This document shows positions 45,046 through 54,191 of a DNA stretch of 64,000 nt, one piece after another. Every line of letters begins with the position of its first letter. Position 1 is the stretch's first letter. The notes below the pieces were generated by a model. It saw nothing but the letters and a program-made list of their open reading frames with translations, was not told the origin of the DNA and did not search any database. The DNA is from Mediterraneibacter gnavus ATCC 29149 (GTDB taxonomy: Bacteria; Bacillota; Clostridia; Lachnospirales; Lachnospiraceae): NCBI RefSeq assembly GCF_008121495.1, contig NZ_CP043051.1, positions 3,472,688 to 3,536,687 of the forward strand, read 5' to 3'. Both the position numbers and the translations under genes were made by a program.

Positions 45046-46926
45046 TTATCTTGCGCTCATTGCCGGATGCACCGGTTTTCCATGTTCAAAAAACCGGTCA
45101 TACCATACAAGGAAAATGTAGACAGTCCAGATCTTCCGACTGTTATCTGTCTTTTCATTTGCATGTTTTGCATGCTTGTGTTCATCCAGCATTTTCACAA
45201 GAAGCTCTGTATCAAAGAATTTTTTTGCCGCATCAGAAAGAAACATTTCTTTTACCCGATTGTAATACGCATCTTCTTTGAGCCATACCCGGATCGGAAT
45301 CGGGAATCCCAGTTTCTTCTTCTCTGCAGTCTTACTGCGGATCACCTTTTCTGCCGCCCCGCGAAGTGCCACTTTTGTCTTCGGTGCTCTCACTTTATAA
45401 TGCAACGGCAGTGTCTGGGCAAGCTCCAGTACTTTTTTATCCAAAAACGGGACACGCACTTCCAGAGAATTGGCCATTCCCATCTTATCCCCCTTCATCA
45501 GAATATCATGTACCAGCCAGAGATGCATATCCACATACTGCATCTTGGTCACAGAATCCTTGTCTTTCACGCGCTCATACAGTGGTGCAGTCACCTTCTG
45601 AATTCCCGGCTTGCAGCCTTTTTTCAAAATACGGTTCGCTTCTCTCTCTGTAAAAATATTCGTCGCATTGGCAAAATAACGTTCTTCCAGAGTTTTTCCG
45701 TGACGCATCAGGAAGCCTCTTCCTTTCATGCCTCTTGGAAGGCATCTCTCTGCAAAATTTCCAAGCATTCGTCTGATCGGCATTGGAATTTTATTAAACG
45801 AAGTATGCTCCAGAGGCTCACAGTAAATATTATATCCTCCGAACAATTCATCCGAACCTTCTCCGGACAGCACTACCTTTACCTTCTTCGCTGCTTCCTG
45901 ACTCAGAAAATAAAGTGCGATCGCCGCAGGATCTGCCACCGGTTCATCCATATAATACTGGATATCGGACAGATTGTCCCAGTATTCCTGTGGAGTGATG
46001 ACTTTTGCATCATTTTTCATGTTGATGCTTGCTGCAAACTCTTTCGCATCCTGAATCTCGCTGTATTTTCCTTCGTCGAATCCAACGGTAAAGGTACGAT
46101 CCACCTGACCTAAATATGTCAGATAACTGGAATCCACTCCACTGGACAAATAGGAAGCAACTTCTACATCACTGATCTTGTGCATCTCCACAGACTCTTT
46201 CATGACTTTTTCAATGTCATCTACAACTTCTTCAAAGGATTTTGTCGTATCTCCTGTGAAATTCGGTTCAAAATACCGTTTGATCGTCATTTTCCCGTTC
46301 TCATAAACGAAATAATGGCCCGGCTGTACACAGAACACGCCTTTAAAGAACGTCTCATTGGTCGGAACAAACTGAAAAGACAGGTAATTTCCCAATGCAT
46401 CTTCATTAAACACTTTATCAAACTTCGGATGCTCCAAAAAAGATTTGATTTCTGATCCAAACATCAATGTTCCATTCATCTGCGCATAATAAAGCGGCTT
46501 AATACCAAAAATATCCCGCGCTGAAAACAGTCTTTTTGCCTTTTGATCCCAGATTGCAAATGCATACATTCCGCGAAGACGGTAAACCAGTTCTTCTCCC
46601 CACTGCTCGTATCCGTGGATCAAAGTTTCCGAATCCGTATTGGAAACAAATGTATGTCCAGCCTGAATCAGTTCTTCTCTCAGTTCCTGATAGTTATAGA
46701 TCTCACCGTTAAATACAAGCACCTTGCTTCTGTCCTCGTTATATAATGGCTGATCTCCGCTTTCTGAAAGATCAATGATTGAAAGACGCCGGAATCCAAG
46801 TGCCGCATCTTCATCCACAAATTTGCCGGAACTGTCCGGTCCGCGATGGATGATCGTATCTATCATATTCTCCAGCACCTGTTCTCTGTTCTCAACTTCT
46901 CCTACAAATCCTGCAAATCCACACAT
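45046..46926 (-). CDS. asnB: Glutamine-hydrolysing asparagine synthase
   Basis: 626 residues. Cys2 (MCGFAGFVGE) is the Ntn glutaminase nucleophile; GGDQ-like and NGEIYNYQELREEL follow. The synthase half has the PP-loop YLSSGVDSSYLTY and LSGEGSDELFGGY. The enzyme makes asparagine, or in some operons amidates other acids. The neighbours are a SEDS protein and a glycosyltransferase-like protein, so an envelope-linked role is possible; that is inference only. Promoter at 47047-47075. Confidence 0.92.
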   Translation of the reverse strand: MCGFAGFVGEVENREQVLENMIDTIIHRGPDSSGKFVDEDAALGFRRLSIIDLSESGDQPLYNEDRSKVLVFNGEIYNYQELREELIQAGHTFVSNTDSETLIHGYEQWGEELVYRLRGMYAFAIWDQKAKRLFSARDIFGIKPLYYAQMNGTLMFGSEIKSFLEHPKFDKVFNEDALGNYLSFQFVPTNETFFKGVFCVQPGHYFVYENGKMTIKRYFEPNFTGDTTKSFEEVVDDIEKVMKESVEMHKISDVEVASYLSSGVDSSYLTYLGQVDRTFTVGFDEGKYSEIQDAKEFAASINMKNDAKVITPQEYWDNLSDIQYYMDEPVADPAAIALYFLSQEAAKKVKVVLSGEGSDELFGGYNIYCEPLEHTSFNKIPMPIRRMLGNFAERCLPRGMKGRGFLMRHGKTLEERYFANATNIFTEREANRILKKGCKPGIQKVTAPLYERVKDKDSVTKMQYVDMHLWLVHDILMKGDKMGMANSLEVRVPFLDKKVLELAQTLPLHYKVRAPKTKVALRGAAEKVIRSKTAEKKKLGFPIPIRVWLKEDAYYNRVKEMFLSDAAKKFFDTELLVKMLDEHKHAKHANEKTDNSRKIWTVYIFLVWYDRFFEHGKPVHPAMSAR

Positions 46927-46956
46927 ATACTGTATATCTCCTCTTAAAACTTATGT

Positions 46957-47075
46957 AACCTGTCCTTAACATTCCCAGTTTTCAGACAGGTTATGTAGAC
47001 TCTTTTTTCAGATCCGGACAGTATCCTGCCCGCAACAACGCCTTTTAATATATCACATGCTATACTTAAATCCAA
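46957..47075 (-). promoter_or_regulatory. asnB promoter and leader inverted repeat
   Basis: On the minus strand TTGGAT (47070-47075) and TATATT (47047-47052) are 17 bp apart. In the leader, AACCTGTC (46957-46964) is inverted at 46985-46992 with a 20-nt loop, ending about 30 nt before the RBS. No T-run follows, so attenuation is not evident. A 157-nt gap holds nothing else. Confidence 0.5.
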
Positions 47076-47083
47076 GAAAAACC

Positions 47084-48601
47084 TTACTTTCTCGTTTTCT
47101 TCATTCCGAATGAAGTGGCCTTGCGCCGTTCTTCCCACAACTGATGCCGGGCTTTTGTCAGCTGCTCCTCCAGATCTTTTATCTTTTCGCAATAGTAGTT
47201 TTTTTCCTCTTGTTCGGAAAGAATATCAAACCGGTATTCTACTTCCAGCCATGCAGGTCCGCCGTCCAACTCCGGAATATCCATCAGGTACTGCGGATCA
47301 TCCGTCAGAAAGAGACTCTTTCCACGATCTGTAGAAACTGCATTGACTGGTTTCATCTCGTGTTCCACAGATCTTCCATTGATCTTCACACTGCAGATCT
47401 CACAACGGCACGCTGCATTGCATGGATCAAAGCGCATCATCTTTGCATTTTCCAGAAGCCAGGATTTTTGAATCTTATATCCTGACATACTCGGCCATGT
47501 CTCGCTGTCCTCCTCGCAGAAACCGTTTCCGATATCATAGTAACACTTAGATTCCTGACATTCTTTTCCACTGATATATCCGGACACAATATCGCTGTAG
47601 AATTTCATTCTCTCTGCTTCAATTCCCGAATAGTATGTCCTGCATTCTGTAAGCTCCGGAGATGCCATCAGTTCTTCATACATCTCATCAAACCGGCTGG
47701 CATACTGATAATCCACCGCAGCGATCTTCTGCCAGAGCGGCAGCCACTCTCCTGCCGGGCCATATCCTTCCTTGATCTCTTTTAACAGTTCATCTGATGT
47801 CTTTTTTTCAAATCCTCTTCCCGAAAAATTGTTCCGCTCAGCAAGACTGAAATTGGCTTCTGTCAGATATCCGGGACCTCCCAGATAATCATAAACATAA
47901 ACCGGAACGCCCATTGCAAGACACCTCGGTACGGTTCTTCCAATCGTAATGACCAGATCATACTGCTGCAAAAACTCTGCATTCACCTGTTCCGTGCGAT
48001 ACCCAAGTCCGATCAGATCCACCTGATAATACCCGCCCATCTTTTCCTTGAGCTCCAAAAGCTCCTGCGGGATATGATTGGAAATGATCGCGATCTTATC
48101 CAACGCTCTTTTGTATCCTGCATACTCGCTGCTTCCTTCAAAATACTCTGCTTCCACACAGTTTTGAAAAACCCGTATCTTCGTTCCTTCCGGAACCTGC
48201 ATGGCTACCATATCTGCACATTCAGGACTGACACACAGAATGAAGGCCGCTTCCTGCGTACAGACCGGAAGATTCTCCATGGCATTGATCACACTCAGCT
48301 TCGAGACAACCATTCGTTTATATTTTAATCCGTACCGGCTCACAAGATAATCAAACACCGGGAAATGCTGGATAAAGACAATCTCAAATTCCATCTCTTT
48401 GAGTGCCTCTTTCTGACATTCAATCACTGTGATCCCCTCTTCCAACTCCTGCAGAAGTGGATAAGACTTCTTATATACAGCAATCACCACATCATATCCC
48501 TTTTCTTTGAACAGATGTGCAAACTCCAGCACATGCAGCTCAGATCCTGTAAACTTCTGAAAATAAAGGTTGGTAATAAGTACTTTTTTCCTTTGTTCCA
48601 T
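47084..48601 (-). CDS. Glycosyltransferase-like protein with extra C-terminal domains
   Basis: 505 residues. The first 300 residues look like a GT-B glycosyltransferase: KKVLITNLYFQKFTGSELHV (donor-side loop), VIAVYKKSYPLLQEL, FQNCVEAEYFEGS and VTIGRTVPRCLAMGVPVYVYDY, the last being the GT4-type C-terminal donor site. After residue 380 follows a beta-rich region (RCEICSVKINGRSVEHEM) that resembles carbohydrate-side domains of polysaccharide enzymes, and a coiled-coil end. The substrate is unknown. The gene stands upstream of asnB. Confidence 0.65.
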   Translation of the reverse strand: MEQRKKVLITNLYFQKFTGSELHVLEFAHLFKEKGYDVVIAVYKKSYPLLQELEEGITVIECQKEALKEMEFEIVFIQHFPVFDYLVSRYGLKYKRMVVSKLSVINAMENLPVCTQEAAFILCVSPECADMVAMQVPEGTKIRVFQNCVEAEYFEGSSEYAGYKRALDKIAIISNHIPQELLELKEKMGGYYQVDLIGLGYRTEQVNAEFLQQYDLVITIGRTVPRCLAMGVPVYVYDYLGGPGYLTEANFSLAERNNFSGRGFEKKTSDELLKEIKEGYGPAGEWLPLWQKIAAVDYQYASRFDEMYEELMASPELTECRTYYSGIEAERMKFYSDIVSGYISGKECQESKCYYDIGNGFCEEDSETWPSMSGYKIQKSWLLENAKMMRFDPCNAACRCEICSVKINGRSVEHEMKPVNAVSTDRGKSLFLTDDPQYLMDIPELDGGPAWLEVEYRFDILSEQEEKNYYCEKIKDLEEQLTKARHQLWEERRKATSFGMKKTRK

Positions 48602-48698
48602 CTTACTTCTCCCTGTCTCCCCTGTTTTCCTCTTCTACCGATTATAGCAGACGCGGGAATATTTCTCCACCCGATAATTGCCTTTTTCAAAATCGAAC

Positions 48699-48723
48699 AA
48701 AAAAAGACACTCGCCAAAGTGTC
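48699..48723 (-). terminator. Terminator of tRNA-Pro
   Basis: On the minus strand GACACT, a 6-nt loop, AGTGTC, then seven T, 15 nt after the tRNA. Confidence 0.8.
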
Positions 48724-48737
48724 CAACTTGTGATCAA

Positions 48738-48812
48738 TCGGGGTGACAGGATTCGAACCTGCGACCTCACGGCCCCCAGCCGTGCACTCTAACCAAACTG
48801 AGCCACACCCCG
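48738..48812 (-). tRNA. tRNA-Pro, anticodon GGG
   Basis: A 75-nt cloverleaf on the minus strand. The acceptor arm is CGGGGTG/CACCCCG, the D-arm has GGCTCAGTTTGGTTAGAGT, the anticodon loop CTGGGGG gives GGG (Pro, reads CCC/CCU), and the T-arm has GGTTCGAATCC. CCA is not encoded. It does not serve as the attachment site of the nearby elements, whose edge is 340 bp away. Confidence 0.95.
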
Positions 48813-48873
48813 TCGTGCAACTACCGTTTTTCATTATACAAAACTTCCCGAAAAAAGTAAATGCCCTTTCGAA

Positions 48874-48910
48874 TAAAAAGTCAGGCAGAGTTATCCTCAT
48901 AACTCCGCCT
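48874..48910 (-). terminator. Terminator behind the cotJC 3' fragment
   Basis: The hairpin GGC-x-GAGTTAT/ATAACTC-x-GCC is followed on the minus strand by TGACTTTTT. It lies 7 nt past the cotJC stop at 48917 and works for the original cotJC transcript; the plus strand also has a T-run. Confidence 0.75.
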
Positions 48911-48916
48911 GCTTTT

Positions 48917-49150
48917 TTATGAGCGCTTACATCCGCAATTCGGATTTTTATCAAACTCAGGATTGAATGCATAGAAGTTTTTGCTGTCCAGGTGTTCCTG
49001 CACGATCCGAAGATTTTCACCGAATCTCTGGTAATGCACGATTTCACGCTGACGCAGGAAACGAATCGGATCACAGACTTCCGGATCTTTTACAAGCCTG
49101 AGAATGTTATCGTAAGTCGTACGGGCTTTTTGTTCTGGGGCGACTTCGTA
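48917..49150 (-). pseudogene. cotJC: 3' part of spore coat manganese-catalase-like gene cotJC, cut by the mobile DNA
   Basis: The minus strand encodes about 77 residues: YEVAPEQKARTTYDNILRL, then PIRFLRQREIVHYQRFGEN, then YAFNPEFDKNPNCGCKRS and a stop. This is the C-terminal third of CotJC, a ferritin-like di-manganese protein of the spore coat. Homology stops near 49150, where the ICE begins. The terminator at 48874 belongs to it. The matching N-terminal part is at 63886-64000, with the same orientation. Confidence 0.85.
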
Positions 49151-49280
49151 AGAACAACATTACACAATATAATATGAAGATAAAACAAGCTATCCTACAT
49201 AGTTCCAGTGTTTTCAATATTTAGGCGTTCAGAAATGAGCGTCTTTTTTCATACCAAAAATCGAAAGGAGAAAGAGAAAT

Positions 49281-52200
49281 ATGAATAAGCTAGTAAAGCG
49301 ATTGCTGACAGGAACGCTTGCTTTTGCAACGATTCTCACGGCATTACCAGTGACGGCGGTTCATGCTTCCAGCAATCAATACTGGACAGAATCAGCAGAA
49401 CGTGTCGGCTACATTGAACACGTTATGAATGATGGTTCTATCAAATCTACATTCAATGAGGGACACATGAAAGTTGAGGGCGAAACTGCCTACTGTGTGG
49501 ACATCAATACCAGTTTCAAGAATGGATATAAAACACGTTCTGACGCAAGCACCCGCATGAGTAGCGATCAGATTGCGGACGTTGCTCTTTCTTTAGAGTA
49601 CGTCAAGCAATATACCGCTTCTCATACGAACTTGAATTATAAACAAGGTTATCTGTTGGAACAGTGTGTTGTCTGGCAGAGATTGAGTGAACAGCTCGGC
49701 TGGCAATGCGATAACGTCAGAGCTTCCTATAATGAAATCCCACAGGCGGTACAGAATGAAGTGTACGCTGGTGCGAAAGTATTTGTGAAAGCAAACAAGG
49801 GACGCTATGAATGTGGCGGTTACATCTACACTGGCGAAGGACAGGACATCGGACAGTTCTGGGCGAAGTTAAATGTGGGAAATGCAAAGGTCAAAAAGAC
49901 TTCTTCCAATCCCACGGTCACAGATGGCAATGCCAACTATTCCTTTGAGGGTGCGACATTTGGCGTCTATTCTGATAAGGGCTGTAACAGCCAGCTTGCC
50001 ACACTTACTGCCGATGGAAACAGCGATACCAAAGAAGTTGAGGTAAAAGCCGGAACAGTTTACATCAAAGAGCTTTCTGCTCCAAAGGGTTACAAGCTGG
50101 ATTCTACTGTACATGCCTTAAATGTGGAAGTTGGAAAAACAGCGACTTTGACTGTTGCTGACACTCCAAAGGTCACCGAAACTTTGATTGATTTATTTAA
50201 AATCGACATGGAAACAGGAAAATCCACTCCACAGGGAACTGCTTCTTTAGAGGGTGCAGAGTTCACATGGAGCTATTATGACGGATACTACAATGCAGAC
50301 AATCTTCCTGCAAAGGCTACCCGTACATGGACAACCAAAACCGTTGCAGAAAAAGACAGTGACGGAACTATCCATTATGTATCCAGACTTGCCGACAGCT
50401 ACAAGGTATCCGGCGACAGCTTCTATACACAGGACGGTAAAAATGTACTGCCACTTGGTACACTCACTGTCACAGAAACAAAAGCTCCTAACGGCTACTT
50501 ATTAGATGGTGCATATATGCAGGCTGACGGAAGTTCTGAACAGATTAAGGGGACGTACCTTACACAGATTTCCGAAGATGGCGAACTTACCGTACTTTCT
50601 GGAAGCAACCAGTATTCCGTATCTGACAAGGTTATCCGTGGCGGTGTAAAAATCCAGAAACGTGACCTTGAAACAAAGGATACCAAAGCACAGGGAAGTG
50701 CGACCTTACAGTACACAGAATTTAATATCATTTCCTTAAATGACAGTCCTGTACTGGTAGAGGGAAAATTATACAACAAGAATGAAACTGTCAAGAAGAT
50801 TCAGACAGGCATTGATGGAATTGATTCTACTTCTGCTGACTTGCTTCCTTACGGAAATTACAGATTAGAAGAAAGTAAAGCACCAGAGGGCTACTTAACA
50901 GATGGTGCAAAAGCAATCGACTTTTCTATCACGGAAGATAGAAAAATCGTGGACTTGACTGACAAATCTCACTCTGTCTACAACCAGATTAAGCGTGGCG
51001 ATATTGAGGGTGTAAAAATCGGTGCAGGTACACACAAACGCCTTGCAGGTGTTCCATTCAGAATCACAAGCAAGACAACGGGAGAATCCCATATTGTAGT
51101 TACTGACAAAAACGGTCAGTTCTCCACTGCTTCAAGCTGGGCTTCCCACAAGGTCAATACCAATGCCGGAAAATCCAGTGAGGACGGTGTATGGTTTGGT
51201 ACATCTGAACCAGACGACAGCAAAGGTGCATTACTTTATGATACCTATGTGATTGAGGAATTAAAGTGTGATTCCAACGCCGGATTTAAGCTGATTCCAG
51301 CATTTGAGGTAGTCGTATCCAGAAATAAAGTGACCGTAGATTTAGGGACACTGACCGATGAATACGAAAAAGAAATCACAATCCATACCACAGCTACCGA
51401 CAAGAAAACAGGCGAAAAAATGATTGTTGCCGGAAAAGACATCAAGATCGTGGACAAAGTCACACTTGATGGCTTGGAAGTTGGAACAAAATATAAACTT
51501 TCCGGCTGGCAGATGTTAAAGGAAGAAAACGCCGAACTTCTGATTGACGGGAAACATGTAGACAGTGATTACACATTCACTGCTGACAGCGAAAAAATGA
51601 CGGTTGAGATTACCTACAGTTTTGATGGTTCAGCTCTTGGCGGTCAGAACCTTGTTACATTTGAGGAATTGTACGATATGAGCAATCCGAAAGAGCCTGT
51701 CAAGGTTGCCGAACATAAAGACATCAACGATGATGGACAGACGGTTCTTATCACGGAACGTATCATCACAATCCATACTACTGCTACGGACAAGAACGGC
51801 AAGAAAGAAATCGAAGCCGAAAAAGATGTAACGATTGTGGATAAAGTCACATTAGATGGTCTGGAAATTGGAATAAAATACAAACTTTCCGGCTGGCAGA
51901 TGTTAAAAGAGGAAAATGCAGAACTTCTGATTGATGGAAAGAAAGTATCCAATGATTATGAGTTCACAGCCGACAGTGAAAAAATGACGGTAGAGATTGC
52001 CTTTACCTTTGATGGTTCTTCTCTTGGTGGCAAGAGCCTTGTTACATTTGAGGAATTATACGATATAAGCAATCCAGACGAACCAAAGAAAGTGACGGAA
52101 CATAAGGACATCACAGACGATGGACAGACTGTGACAATCAAGGAAGTGCCGGAAGTCCCAGACACACCAAAGGATACCGACACGCCGGATACACCATCTA

Positions 52201-52334
52201 CGATTACTAAGACAAGTGACAGTCCAAAAACAGGCGACAATACCAATATCTATGCTTATCTTGCCATGCTCGGTCTTTCCTGCGTAGGGCTTGGCGGTAT
52301 GCTTTACTTCAAACGCCGTAGAAAGAAATCATAA
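49281..52334 (+). CDS. Thioester/SpaA/VaFE-repeat surface adhesin with SPKTG anchor
   Basis: 1017 residues. A signal peptide (LLTGTLAFATILTALPVTAVHA) is followed by a thioester-domain-like region (ETAYCVDINTSF, later QCVVWQRLS), several SpaA/Cna-B beta domains (for example FEGATFGVYSDKG and IKELSAPKGYKLD), and two tandem repeats of about 130 residues (699-828 and 829-955). Each repeat has VTFEELYD, as in VaFE repeats with intramolecular Thr-Gln ester bonds. The sorting signal is DSPKTGDNTN, a membrane helix and RRRKKS, for sortase attachment to the wall. ICE-borne; probably promotes cell contact. RBS AAAGGAG. Confidence 0.88.
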   Translation: MNKLVKRLLTGTLAFATILTALPVTAVHASSNQYWTESAERVGYIEHVMNDGSIKSTFNEGHMKVEGETAYCVDINTSFKNGYKTRSDASTRMSSDQIADVALSLEYVKQYTASHTNLNYKQGYLLEQCVVWQRLSEQLGWQCDNVRASYNEIPQAVQNEVYAGAKVFVKANKGRYECGGYIYTGEGQDIGQFWAKLNVGNAKVKKTSSNPTVTDGNANYSFEGATFGVYSDKGCNSQLATLTADGNSDTKEVEVKAGTVYIKELSAPKGYKLDSTVHALNVEVGKTATLTVADTPKVTETLIDLFKIDMETGKSTPQGTASLEGAEFTWSYYDGYYNADNLPAKATRTWTTKTVAEKDSDGTIHYVSRLADSYKVSGDSFYTQDGKNVLPLGTLTVTETKAPNGYLLDGAYMQADGSSEQIKGTYLTQISEDGELTVLSGSNQYSVSDKVIRGGVKIQKRDLETKDTKAQGSATLQYTEFNIISLNDSPVLVEGKLYNKNETVKKIQTGIDGIDSTSADLLPYGNYRLEESKAPEGYLTDGAKAIDFSITEDRKIVDLTDKSHSVYNQIKRGDIEGVKIGAGTHKRLAGVPFRITSKTTGESHIVVTDKNGQFSTASSWASHKVNTNAGKSSEDGVWFGTSEPDDSKGALLYDTYVIEELKCDSNAGFKLIPAFEVVVSRNKVTVDLGTLTDEYEKEITIHTTATDKKTGEKMIVAGKDIKIVDKVTLDGLEVGTKYKLSGWQMLKEENAELLIDGKHVDSDYTFTADSEKMTVEITYSFDGSALGGQNLVTFEELYDMSNPKEPVKVAEHKDINDDGQTVLITERIITIHTTATDKNGKKEIEAEKDVTIVDKVTLDGLEIGIKYKLSGWQMLKEENAELLIDGKKVSNDYEFTADSEKMTVEIAFTFDGSSLGGKSLVTFEELYDISNPDEPKKVTEHKDITDDGQTVTIKEVPEVPDTPKDTDTPDTPSTITKTSDSPKTGDNTNIYAYLAMLGLSCVGLGGMLYFKRRRKKS

Positions 52335-52385
52335 GGCGGTAATGTAGCGGTTGGTAGAGCGTTCGAGGTCGCCACCCTTTTTGCA

Positions 52386-52428
52386 ACTTCACGCTCCCGT
52401 GAAGCTCTGATTTACGGGAGCGTGAAGT
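52386..52428. repeat. Perfect 15-bp inverted repeat plus a second hairpin before orf23
   Basis: ACTTCACGCTCCCGT (52386-52400) pairs with its exact complement at 52414-52428. A second hairpin GGGGAG/CTCCCC lies at 52442-52458. Neither has a T-run. They fill the 177-bp gap between the adhesin and the DUF961 genes; they could be protein-binding sites, a second origin structure, or an mRNA processing element. Confidence 0.6.
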
Positions 52429-52511
52429 CCACTAGGGGCGTGGGGAGTGTATCTCCCCACAAAGTACAGCAGGAAAGAAACTAAAACAGAAAGAAAAGAG
52501 GTCAATCATTT

Positions 52512-52835
52512 ATGGAATTAAGATTTGTCGTACCAAACATGGAAAAGACATTCGGGAACTTGGAGTTTGCCGGAGAAAATACTACGGAACAGCAGAGAAT
52601 CAACGGGCGTATGGCTGTCATTACCAGAAGCTACAACCTGTATTCCGATGTGCAGAGAGCTGATGATGTAGTTGTGACACTTCCTGCCAAAGCTGGCGAA
52701 AAACATTTCTTGCCGGAGCAGAAAGTAAAACTTATCAATCCACGAATCACTACCGATGGCTATAAAATCGGGGAACGTGGATTTGTCAATTACATCTTAC
52801 TTGCAGACGATATGTTACCAGTGGAAAGTAAATAA
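52512..52835 (+). CDS. DUF961/YdcP-family protein (Tn916 orf23-like)
   Basis: 107 residues: MELRFVVPNMEKTFGNLEF at the start and LINPRITTDGYKIGERGFVNY near the end, the DUF961 pattern. Members are encoded first in Tn916/ICEBs1 conjugation modules and are needed for, or support, transfer; the biochemical role is unsettled. Paired with the next gene. Confidence 0.88.
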   Translation: MELRFVVPNMEKTFGNLEFAGENTTEQQRINGRMAVITRSYNLYSDVQRADDVVVTLPAKAGEKHFLPEQKVKLINPRITTDGYKIGERGFVNYILLADDMLPVESK

Positions 52836-52850
52836 GGGGGTATTAAGATT

Positions 52851-53234
52851 ATGAGATTAGCAAATGGAATCGTCATTGATAAAGAAAAGACTTTCGGAGT
52901 GTTGAAGTTCTCCGCATTACGCCGTGAGGTTCATGTACAGAATGAAGATGGAACGGTCAGTGAAGAAATTAAGGAACGCACCTACGATTTGAAATGCAAC
53001 ACACAGGGACGCATGATACAGGTATCTGTTCCGGCGACTGTGCCGTTAAAAGATTATGGCTACAACGCCGAAGTGGAACTTATCAATCCTGTTGCAGACA
53101 CGGTAGCCAATGCGAATTATCGTGGTGCAGATGTGGACTGGTATGTAAAGGCAGACGATATTCTTCTAAAGAACAAAGATGCTCATGCCGGAAATCCACA
53201 GAACAATGCCCCACAGCAACCGCCGAAGAAATAA
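52851..53234 (+). CDS. DUF961/YdcP-family protein (Tn916 orf22-like)
   Basis: 127 residues: MRLANGIVIDKEKTFGVLKF, VSVPATVPLKDYGYNAEVEL and DWYVKADDILL. A paralogue of the preceding gene, 15 nt downstream. In Tn916 these two are directly followed by the FtsK-type gene; here three AT-rich genes intervene. Confidence 0.88.
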   Translation: MRLANGIVIDKEKTFGVLKFSALRREVHVQNEDGTVSEEIKERTYDLKCNTQGRMIQVSVPATVPLKDYGYNAEVELINPVADTVANANYRGADVDWYVKADDILLKNKDAHAGNPQNNAPQQPPKK

Positions 53235-53354
53235 GTCTGTAACCTATGATTTTCATTGTACTGGTCAGATGTAATTGATATAATATATATAATCATATTG
53301 ATGTGTCTAGTTGATTGTTCATATTTAAATTTAGGCTTGGAAAGGAGAGGTTTT

Positions 53355-53735
53355 ATGAAGAGAAAAATACTTGCAATTATTCCGATTGTCATGTTAATAA
53401 TTTACCTGTCTGCATGTGGCAGAAAGGAAACATTGTATGAAATTCCTGATTTATCACAATATAAGACAGATTATGTGGGTGATTCTTCAAATGTTATAAA
53501 TATTGTAAGTAAACAGGATTATCCAGAGGGCTACTCTTATGACAGCATAGAGATACAGTCTGAAACAAAACCTTATGGATTAACAGTTTTTCTAAAAGCT
53601 GAACCATCTGCGTCTATGCTTGAAGATGAATTACAGGTTAATGCAGATATGACATTTGATTTAATTGGTAATTTAGGAACACTTGATTATAAAACAGCAG
53701 ATAGCAAAGAAATTATTGCATCGTATGAACGGTAG
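53355..53735 (+). CDS. DUF4825-type lipoprotein (ICE cargo)
   Basis: 126 residues. The signal peptide MKRKILAIIPIVMLIIYLSAC has the lipobox LSAC. The rest includes YKTDYVGDSSNVINIVSKQ, the recognisable start of DUF4825. RBS AAAGGAGAGG fixes the start at 53355; an upstream in-frame ATG at 53256 would lack a signal peptide. Much more AT-rich than the transfer genes on either side, so it is probably a later insertion. Confidence 0.8.
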   Translation: MKRKILAIIPIVMLIIYLSACGRKETLYEIPDLSQYKTDYVGDSSNVINIVSKQDYPEGYSYDSIEIQSETKPYGLTVFLKAEPSASMLEDELQVNADMTFDLIGNLGTLDYKTADSKEIIASYER

Positions 53736-53789
53736 AGTGATTGTTATTTATAGAATTAAGAAAATAGGAATTTTAGGAGGTGTATTTAT

Positions 53790-54122
53790 ATGAAATTAGC
53801 AGATTTAGCAACAGGTTCTGATGTGATAGTGTGGATTGTCTTTGTGATATTTGCTGTACTTTCTATAATTTTACTTTCTGGACACGGAAGTTGGTTTATT
53901 TCTGGATATAATACAGCTTCAAAAGAAGAAAAGGAAAAATACGATGAAAAGAAGTTATGTAGGACAATGGGATTTGGAATGTCCATTATCGCAATTCTTG
54001 CATTAACTATGGTGTTATTGGAAAATATTTTACCTGCATTTTTTGTATATATTGCATTGGGGATTATTTTGGTTGATGTTGTGGTAATTATCATTTTAGG
54101 GAACACGGTATGCAGAAAGTAA
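53790..54122 (+). CDS. DUF3784 membrane protein (ICE cargo)
   Basis: 110 residues with three membrane helices (VIVWIVFVIFAVLSIILLSG, FGMSIIAILALTMVLLENIL, YIALGIILVDVVVIIILG). The hallmark GYNTASKEEKEKYDEKKL of DUF3784 lies between the first two. Very good RBS AGGAGGTG. AT-rich. No known function. Confidence 0.82.
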   Translation: MKLADLATGSDVIVWIVFVIFAVLSIILLSGHGSWFISGYNTASKEEKEKYDEKKLCRTMGFGMSIIAILALTMVLLENILPAFFVYIALGIILVDVVVIIILGNTVCRK

Positions 54123-54191
54123 CAACTTCCAGTTTTATAAGTTAGCTTATATGTCCCAAACAATTAAACCAACATTTAAGGAGATGGGAAA

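Noticed and set aside
45067..46113. Long plus-strand open frame of 348 codons
   Set aside because: It is antisense to asnB, has no RBS and its Cys/His/Phe-rich translation is typical of a reverse-complement shadow.
48738..48812. tRNA-Pro as the integration site of the mobile DNA
   Set aside because: The tRNA is complete, the element starts about 340 bp away within cotJC, and no tRNA 3' repeat was seen at the far end.
48484..49074. Minus-strand open frame of 196 codons
   Set aside because: It runs through tRNA-Pro, a terminator and the end of cotJC in the wrong frame; no RBS.
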